Assembly: GCA_903813345.2 (NCBI GenBank) | Contig: CAIIXF020000013.1 | Location: 215,008 to 279,007, forward strand | Direction: 5' to 3' | Source of the DNA: Owenia fusiformis | Taxonomy: Eukaryota; Annelida; Polychaeta; Sabellida; Oweniidae | Length of the DNA: 64,000 bases | Shown here: positions 56,965-64,000 of the stretch, one piece after another | Position numbering within the stretch: the stretch's first letter is position 1 | Layout: each line of letters starts with the position of its first letter | Program-made: the position numbers and the translations under genes | Notes under the pieces: generated by a model | What the model saw: the letters and a program-made list of their open reading frames with translations, nothing else | What the model was told of the DNA's origin: nothing | The model's database searches: none

Positions 56965-57175
56965 TAGATGCACTTACCTTGTACTTAATTTTAATGGATA
57001 TATAACATCATATGCAGTTATAAGTTGTTATAAAGGAAGTGTGTGGTAACAGCAGCTCATCACGTGAGCTAATAATAACTGATAAGTAGATTCACTCACC
57101 TTGTAATTCATTTTAATAGATATACAACAACCAATTATAGGTCGTTATAAAAGGAAGTTGAATTTCTTCCACTTT
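56965..57175. repeat. Tandem duplication, ~122 bp
   Basis: CTTACCTTGTACTTAATTTT near 56973 and CTCACCTTGTAATTCATTTT near 57095 start similar units that end in TTATAAAGGAAGT and TTATAAAAGGAAGT. Each begins, on the minus strand, with a GTAAG or GTGAG donor-like word. No exon was recognised. Confidence 0.65.
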
Positions 57176-58618
57176 GGAAGATTCATATTATCATTCACAA
57201 TGGAAACTATACATAATCTTAGAACACATTTGTACTTTAAAAAGAAGTTGTGTTAGTTCTCAATAAGATTTTTAGACTGAGTTTGATTTATAATACATTC
57301 CTTTGGTTAACATGGCAGAATGTTCACAGTTCAAATTTGATTCAAAGATTTAAATGCTTTCTTAATTTATATTTGTAGAATTTTTTTGGAGACCAAAAAT
57401 ATTAGAAATAAAATAGTGAGATTCTGCATTTTAGTCTAAAGATTCAGTGAGAACCCTATAGTAAATAGGTTGATGGACTTAAAACTATCTGATTACCAAT
57501 TACCAATGTTGACAGAACATGTACTCCCCATAGCAGCAAACCTGAAAATACTTCTATTTCTTCCAGTTGTAAGTAAATGCTCACTTCCTGTCCATTCTTA
57601 TTTTGCTGATTGTTTTTTCCATCTTTTTCATTTAGCCTCAGATTGGTTTGTTATATCCATTCTTCTTTGAAAGTATTCTTTTGTCATTGAATGTATCTTT
57701 ATGTTTGTGTGTTTTCATCAGCCCTCTTGTTAATGCCACATTTTCCTTAATTTGTTATCCATTCTCAGGTCAAACTCTCCAGTACATAAATAATAAATAT
57801 ATCCTCTTAAAACCTAACCACTTCGAGTAAACTTGCTTGGACACATCTCATTTAGCAATTGCATCTTGGTTAAACAAAGCAAGAATCACAAGAGTCTGGT
57901 ACTACTGATGCCTTGTATTGATTGCTTGACTTTCCCAGCAATGTCTGCATTCATAGAATAAAGCATACAAAAGATAAATAAACTGATTGAATAATATAAT
58001 GTGGCAGATACAGAAATACAGTCACTGCAGGTTAAATTATTGGTAATGCAATACCCCAAAGAGAAACAATTCTAATGCCAAAGCTTGAGATCCAAGGGTG
58101 GAGCAGGTGGTTTCAGAGAAGCTTGCAAGAACCACAGCAAGAATTATGGCTTCTGGTTACCTCATCACAAAGTCATATACAGCAGTCCAGCATTTCCTTC
58201 TCTTAAATCTTGGAGATATCACCTAAAGTAGTTTAAAGCAATTTGGTTTTCATCCTGGAGTTTGGTAAATCAACCTACCTACAATTTGAAATTAACAGCA
58301 TTTAAGAAAAATGTTCTAAATTCTAAATGGGCATGGCTTTTAAATAATTTCAAGCCTCAGACATTGAAATGTCCTTATTTCTTAATTGAAACAGATTGAT
58401 TTCCATTTATCTACAATGTTCCATCTATTCTTGCAGGTTCTGTCTTTCTGAAACCAGGCATTAACATGCAAACTGTCAGCACCTATTTGTTACAAATGCT
58501 CAACTCCAACTGCTATTACACATTCCACAAAAACGAAAAAGTATAATATAGAATAAAAGTTGACCAAAAATAGAAAAACATGCAGACTGACACTGACACT
58601 AAATTACTGAACAAGCTA
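57176..58618. other. Unassigned stretch
   Basis: No gene or repeat boundary is recognised. Small frames near 57470 and 57648 are hydrophobic and low in complexity, typical of AT-rich DNA. Confidence 0.45.
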
Positions 58619-58927
58619 CTGTACACCCAGTACACCCAGTTTAAATTTCGCAAATTTTGAGAAATACCAATTTCGCGGCCATTAAATTTCGCGGATTTCA
58701 AAGGTTTAAATTCCATTATTCTCTGAATCCTCAAGCTCTGTAAACTAATTTACCTTATCTACAGTAATCATATTTGGATAAGATTTACAATTTCTAGATC
58801 TTAGTCAACGGCATTGTTGCACCTCAGCCTTTAATTCGCAAAATTAACGATGATTTATTTTCACGATTTTAACACAATCGCGAAAAGCGCGAAACTAAAT
58901 CGCACGCGAAAAATACCGGGCGTACAG
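58619..58927. mobile_element. 309-bp TA-flanked TIR element rich in TTTCGCG
   Basis: The ends are CTGTACACCC and the complement of GGGCGTACAG, with TA on both sides (58617-58618, 58928-58929). The interior has repeated TTTCGCG/CGCGAAA words in both orientations, which form a long imperfect hairpin. Non-coding. Confidence 0.75.
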
Positions 58928-59682
58928 TATGTTCTTGAGGTTTAAATTATTTCTGAGTCAATTTTCTGATTGACCAGCACCTTTTCATATGGACCGAAAC
59001 TGAAGTACTCCGGGTTATGTTGAGCAGCTTAATTTGATACCAACCACCTGACTTTTAAGGTCAAAGGGTTGTTTTAGCAGTCTCAGTTTTGCCCTAAATG
59101 TCTACACTGTTTGCCAGAGATGAATGATGTGTGCTAGTTGCTAGTGTATCACTTTGATTGGTTCCTCCTGATTCATCTGGTATTTGTTGTTCAGCCAAAA
59201 ATTGGATTCCTCTCTATGCTGATACTGTATTTGTCTTTAATTTGGCAAAGGAGTTCATGACCATTAGACTGACAATCACAATGTTACAGCACTTTAAACA
59301 ACATGCCCCAGTGGCTAATATTGGGCTGTAGGCAAACCTGCTCATGTCATCTAAATTGTCCTATCTGACTTCTACCTGTGGGTATACACCAAAGATAGAG
59401 TGTATGAGAATGACCTCAGGACAATTGCAGACCATAAAAGGAAGATCATCCATGTCATTCAGGCCATACCTGCTGAGGAATACAGTTGGATTGTTGCCAG
59501 CTTGTGCAGGTTTGCCTACAGGGCGATGATGGCCACACCTGTGTCATGTTGTTGAAAGTGCTGTATTTTGTGGGATAGTAGGAAATTATATGTTCTACAA
59601 ATATGTGAAAAATCAGGAAGTTATTTCTTAAAATGACAAAGATATGAGGAAAATGCAGGGTTGCCGTTTTTTGACCACCCTG
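58928..59682. mobile_element. Fragment with CAGGGTG-type right end
   Basis: The right end, read on the minus strand, starts CAGGGTGGTCAAAAAACGGC at 59682 and is followed by TA. The left partner was not found, so the start is arbitrary. A plus-strand segment near 59447-59560 (HVIQAIPAEEYSWIVASLCR) could be a transposase C-terminus. That match is weak. Confidence 0.4.
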
Positions 59683-59854
59683 TATGATCCCAGTCGCAGT
59701 CCACCATCAGCCCCATATCCACCCAACTCAAATCAAATATTCCATGACAATATCACCTAAGTAGATATCCATGTTTTAAAACTTTTTAAACTAAAAAAAA
59801 CTCAACGTTTGGAAAAAATTTGGAAAACTGAATAGGCTTACAGCAGAATGACTT

Positions 59855-60030
59855 ATACACCATTCAAACGTTTGTGAGAGACCCCCCCCTCCTCCCATTG
59901 GCATGAATAGGGAATTTAACATCCTCACCCCGTCATTGGCCAAATAAATGTGTCAATTTCCCCTCTCTCAAATCAAATTCCCCAACCTCCCTGCGTGGGG
60001 GGTCTCAGGCAAACTTTTGAATGGTGCATT
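59855..60030. mobile_element. ~175-bp MITE with C-run TIRs
   Basis: CACCATTCAAACGTTTGTGA (from 59859) and the complement of the right end (CACCATTCAAAAGTTTGCCT) match, and both continue into GAGACCCCCC. The interior is short and non-coding. Confidence 0.8.
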
Positions 60031-60760
60031 ATTTAAACTTAATTAAATTTCTTATGGAAAATTGTCAACAGAATTCTATTATGTCATCAAGTCTTTTAAT
60101 GGTTAAATATGCAAATCTCTCTATTGCATCATCAATGGGAACCTATAACAATAAGCCTTTAATTAAAAATGGAAGCCTAAAATAAAAGAAAAAAACACAA
60201 AATTCATTCCTTAAAGAGGAAATTATGTCCTCTAAAATAAACAGTATGATTAGAGAGCTTTCGATAAAAGTTGTTTCAAAAACGTATATGGTATGTAAAC
60301 TTTGACTTTAAAGGGTCTTGTCACACTAAAATCAATTTGAAATTTGAAATTGATTTTCATGTACTTTGTTGACATAAATAGTTTCCCAATTCTATACCTC
60401 ATTCATCAATCAGTGACTGTGATTGTAATATCTGTAACATCATTGTAATCTGTACATTATCAACTCAATACCTAGCTCTTGTGACGTGGTGTTCTACACA
60501 CAAGACTCTTTAACGTGGTTCGTCACACAGCAGAGTAGATTATTTCACAGTTCTCAGTGATCCCCACAGCATTAAAGCAAGTGGGCACAGCCCCCATCTG
60601 AGATTTTTAAAACATGCTTGCACTCACCTGAAAATCCATTTGCACCAACTTGAAAATGAGAAAAATCATGAAAAATGGGCACATTTTGACCAATTTTGGT
60701 CTGAATTGTGAGAATGAGAATTTTGCACCCACTTGACAAAACAAGGCACAGACGTGAACA
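60031..60760. other. Unassigned stretch
   Basis: AT-rich, with no gene. The 64-codon minus frame near 60607 overlaps the start of the following element and has no signature. Confidence 0.45.
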
Positions 60761-61466
60761 ATATCGTACCTAAAACACAGCATTGTGGTCTTGTTGACCA
60801 AGAAAGCAAGATGGCCGCAGAAAAGTTAATCAGCTCTAGAACTTATCACTGTGTAACATATGTAAAAATTTGAACGGTTTGGCTAGAAACCTGTAGACAA
60901 ATCTTGAAAGTGAAGATTTTAGGACGGAAAATCCAAAATGGCCACCTTAAAATTTTCCCAGAATGCCCAAAAACCAATCAGTTCTTGACGTTAGTATGTA
61001 GAAACATCCCTGAAAATTTCAGATGAATTCCTCAAATGGTTTGGCTAAAAATCTGTAGACAAGTCTTGAAAGTGAAGATTTTAGGACGGAAAATCCAAAA
61101 TGGCCACCTTAAAATTTAACCAGAATGCCCAAAAACTAATCAGTTCTTGACGTTGATATGTAGAAACATCCCTGAAAATTTCAGATGAATCCCTCAAATG
61201 GTTTGGCTGAAAACCTGTAGACAAGTCTTGAAAGTGAAGATTTTAGGACTGAAAATCCAAAATGGCCACCTTAAAATTTACCCAGAATGCCCAAAAACTA
61301 ATCAGTTCTTGACGTTGATATTTAGTAACATCCCTGACAATTTCAGATAAATCCCTCAAATGGTTTGGCTGGAAACCTGTAGACAAGCTGAAAAGTGAGA
61401 CGCCGCCCGCCCGCCTGCCGCCCGCCAAGCTGACTACAATATCGTACCTCTTGTTAGGTACGATAT
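60761..61466 (+). mobile_element. Pearl/HINE-like element, family C
   Basis: The 5' end is ATATCGTACC (60761-60770). Core units spaced 162 bp (marker GAAGATTTTAGGAC at 60912, 61074 and 61236) are related to the family B core. A CCGC/CCCG-rich microsatellite follows (61401-61427). The terminal hairpin ATATCGTACC..GGTACGATAT is at 61439-61466. The 5' ten bases are identical to the hairpin's left stem, a clear subterminal repeat. No coding. Confidence 0.8.
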
Positions 61467-61751
61467 AAAAACTGTGGAGAACACTGGTTCTTATAAAAGT
61501 TTAAGTTGAGATATAAGTTTAGAATGTATAAAAAGGTATATAGTAGACAATGATTGTAAACTTATAAATTGGATCTACATGTAAAGCCTAACATACGCAT
61601 GATCCCTATTCAAAATTAATAAGCTGAATATGCAAAGTATCCAATCAAACACTTCGACTACCATTTTGATACATTAATCAATCCAATCTGTGCTAGCGAT
61701 TTCTGGAGCGAGCCATTTGTTGCATAATAAACTCTCTCACCAGTATCTGTA

Positions 61752-61948
61752 CAGGGTGTTTCATAATGTTCATCCCCAAATTAGGATAGACTTTAATGTA
61801 TATATCATATCGGAATTCCTATTTCATTTTAGACCAAGACACCTCACACATGTGATAATAAAAGTCACAAATGGTTTGCATTTGAATGTTATGTTATGTC
61901 CAACCTCTGGAGATTTTTGAGTAATAGCTTTCATTATGTAGCACTCTG
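61752..61948. mobile_element. 197-bp TA-flanked MITE
   Basis: The ends CAGGGTGTTTCATAATG and the complement of CATTATGTAGCACTCTG match with few changes. TA stands at 61750-61751 and 61949-61950. Confidence 0.65.
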
Positions 61949-61950
61949 TA

Positions 61951-62735
61951 TTTTTATTTAGAAGCACAAGTTTACATACAAGTTGACCAAATAACTTACA
62001 TCGAAAGCTCTCTATTGATCGATCTGAAGCTGCAAAGATATCCAAAACAATATAAAGTCAAATCAATGCAATTTTTCTTAAATACCTCTTGAGCTCTATT
62101 TGTGTGGCTCAACTAACAACTTCATAAAATTTTAAGTCCATCGACCTTAGTTACTGATGCCCATATTTCATAAGCTGAAATCAGTAGATAACTGGCAGAG
62201 AGTCTGGTTGAGAAACATTGAGTGTGTGTGTGAATAGAGCCTTCAATTTGTGTTAATCTTTCACATTCATTATGATATACTGTACTTGTATCTTAGCATA
62301 TTGCTTGAGCTACATCAAGCATGAAATCCCTACCTAACCTATTACTAGCTATGCTTAAATGGTAACAAATACATTACTATTATTGCAACAATAAAGGTTT
62401 TCATTGACACAAAGTTACACTATCCATGCTCTACATATAGCAAAGAGCAGCTGGAATATTTCAGGCCTGTGGGGCTACACCATAGTACTTGATGGTCCTG
62501 TGAAGAAGCAGATCTGACTCTTTTTTGTTCTTCACTCGTCATTCCACAGTTTCTGCTGCTGATTTTGTAACTCTTACACAGAATTTTATTCCTACCCTCT
62601 GTTCAATTTTATCAATTTGAAAAAGTTCTGGTAGCATATTTGACAGACAAAAAAGGATGAGATGCAAACAACTTTACTCTGTTTTGAATAAAATTAGTTA
62701 AAGCACTCATTCTCAAAATCATCAATTTTAGGGGA
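61951..62735. other. Unassigned stretch
   Basis: No gene, RNA or repeat was recognised. Confidence 0.45.
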
Positions 62736-62739
62736 TTTT

Positions 62740-63075
62740 TCAAAAGTTGCCCTTGCGCTTTTTAACATGACTTTAGCTTTCAAATAACACTGCAGCTTGG
62801 GCTGTATTCAAATATCTGTGTTTTAAATTGATGCCCTTGTGCCTTTCAATATTGAGTTTGTACTTTCAAATGTTGACTCGTGTGCTTTTATTGAACAATT
62901 GTGTTTTGAAATGTTGCCCTTGTGCCTTAGCTTTCAAATTTTGCGCTTATGCCTTTTAATATCGATTCTGTGTTTTCCAATTTTGCCCTTATGCCTTTAA
63001 ATATTGATTTTGCCCTAATGCAAATTTTGCCAATTGTGCTTTCAATCAAATATCTGTTTTTGAAATGTTGCTCAG
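62740..63075. repeat. Degenerate ~60-80 bp tandem repeat
   Basis: Words such as TTGCCCTTGTGCCTTTCAAT, TTTTGCGCTTATGCCTTTTA and TTTTGCCCTTATGCCTTTAA recur, followed each time by ATATTGA or ATATCGA and a TGTG/TTTTC segment. Spacing is irregular and units are diverged. No coding sense. Confidence 0.6.
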
Positions 63076-63818
63076 TGCATTAAATATTTGCATTTATTAA
63101 TGTTAGCACACACATTTTAATTTAAGCAACATGTATGATTAATTCTCCAATTTGTTTACTACCGCCTTAAATATACATGCAATTTATCTTGCAATAAATC
63201 TGTGACATCGTATCAAATGATGAATTTACTTAAGATCCAAAATGCTAAATCATTTAAATTCTCAAAAATGTTGAAATTCTCCAAATTCCAAAACTTTGCA
63301 TGCATCTCATCCTTGAACTACTTATTCCCTTACAGAATTTACACATTGTTTTTGGATACTTAGAAATACATTTTAAATGTTATATTTAATTTGAACATCT
63401 ATTAAACCGTCCATCTAATAGTTATCTATCTACTCTATCAGGCTAATACATGAACTTCCCTAAATAATACTATTAAGAGAAAATTTAAATTTCTATTGTA
63501 AGGTGGGTTATGTATGTTGTGTAAGCATATCTATCCTCCACAAAGAGACATGGCAGTTTCCTAATTTCTCTTAAAAATTTTCAAACACTTCAATTTTAAT
63601 ACAAATTTAATTATTGCAAATATTTTCAGAAAAATATTATAATACTGAACATTAGCCCTAATTAAAAGTTTCCGCAAGTGCATGACGAGCCAAATTTGGT
63701 GATCTGTCAACTCGATCAACTCAACTGTTAGCTTCAGATTTATTTTAACAGGTTCATAAACAAACAAAATAGTGAACAAATACAACTAGAAAGCAACACA
63801 AAAACATTTTTATCTTAT
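63076..63818. other. Unassigned stretch
   Basis: AT-rich DNA; no feature recognised. Confidence 0.45.
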
Positions 63819-63820
63819 TA

Positions 63821-64000
63821 CAGGGTGACCGGAAAAAAAGGAGACCATTGAAATAGGCAATATCTCCTAAAATAGACTAGTGACATCAATGAAATTTGGC
63901 ATACATCAGGACAGTTCTATGGAAATTTGTTCCTGAAAGTGTCAATACAAGCAGTCAACTGGTTCAGGAGCTATGATCATTTACATAACATGCTCCAAAT
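63821..64000. mobile_element. Left end of a TA-flanked TIR element (truncated by window)
   Basis: TA (63819-63820) precedes CAGGGTGACCGGAAAAAAAG, followed by ATATCTCCTAAAATAG. Near the edge, ACATGCTCCAAAT matches the interior of the 28684-29255 element. The other end lies beyond the window. Confidence 0.65.

Noticed and set aside
59447-59560. Transposase C-terminus called from HVIQAIPAEEYSWIVASLCR
   Set aside because: The match is only to a loose pattern remembered from IS630/mariner C-termini, with no catalytic motif nearby; kept as a remark, not a gene.

Overview
The window is animal nuclear DNA. It is AT-rich and intron-rich, crowded with transposon fragments, and holds one scaffold gap of exactly 500 N. 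The many low-copy TIR elements, the tandem-core repeats ending in ACGG/ACAG microsatellites and terminal hairpins (resembling the 'pearl' elements of bivalves and the HINE/Helentron-type non-autonomous elements), and a giant OTU-containing Helentron all point to a marine invertebrate such as a lophotrochozoan, hemichordate, echinoderm or cephalochordate. The sequence alone does not settle the phylum.

Layout. Bases 1-23163 form a very large inverted repeat: 1-12500 is the reverse complement of 13001-23163, centred on the N gap, with many indels between the arms. Each arm carries, in mirror order, the end of an aconitase-like exon, a hairpin-ended repeat, 53-bp and ~450-bp tandem arrays, a GATCGT-type microsatellite with ~145-bp tandem units, a decayed LINE (reverse transcriptase with YADD, C-terminal zinc knuckle), tandem copies of a CAGGGTG-type mariner-like end, a second LINE RT fragment and a ~480-bp tandem array. 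Bases 23113-35746 (minus strand) hold at least ten exons of a mitochondrial-type aconitase with recognisable splice sites. They carry in-frame stops, frameshifts, lost exons and loss of the second Fe-S signature, so this is a multi-exon pseudogene. Its introns are filled with MITEs and pearl-like elements.

Bases 37450-42111 contain two copies of a ~410-bp segment. One copy was later split by a 1.6-kb TIR element that itself contains an 0.84-kb foldback; just beyond it lies a TIR element nested inside another. Bases 43524-54952 (minus) carry an apparently intact autonomous Helentron gene. It encodes about 3,120 residues: OTU cysteine protease, a second cysteine-protease-like domain, lysine-rich repeats, a DUF6570-like zinc region, Helitron N/Rep with HUH and two tyrosines, PIF1-type helicase, and a C-terminal AP-like endonuclease. 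A 69-bp first coding exon is predicted 2 kb upstream. From 55 kb to the end I see only MITEs, one more pearl-like element, small tandem repeats and unassigned DNA.

How the parts relate. The only apparently functional protein gene in view is the transposon. The hairpin-ended tandem-core families (five or more kinds, one inside the Helentron's own 5' intron) are plausible non-autonomous passengers of such a Helentron, but that link is inference. The inverted repeat may be a real tail-to-tail segmental duplication of the aconitase 3' region, or two haplotypes joined wrongly across the gap; the sequence alone cannot decide.
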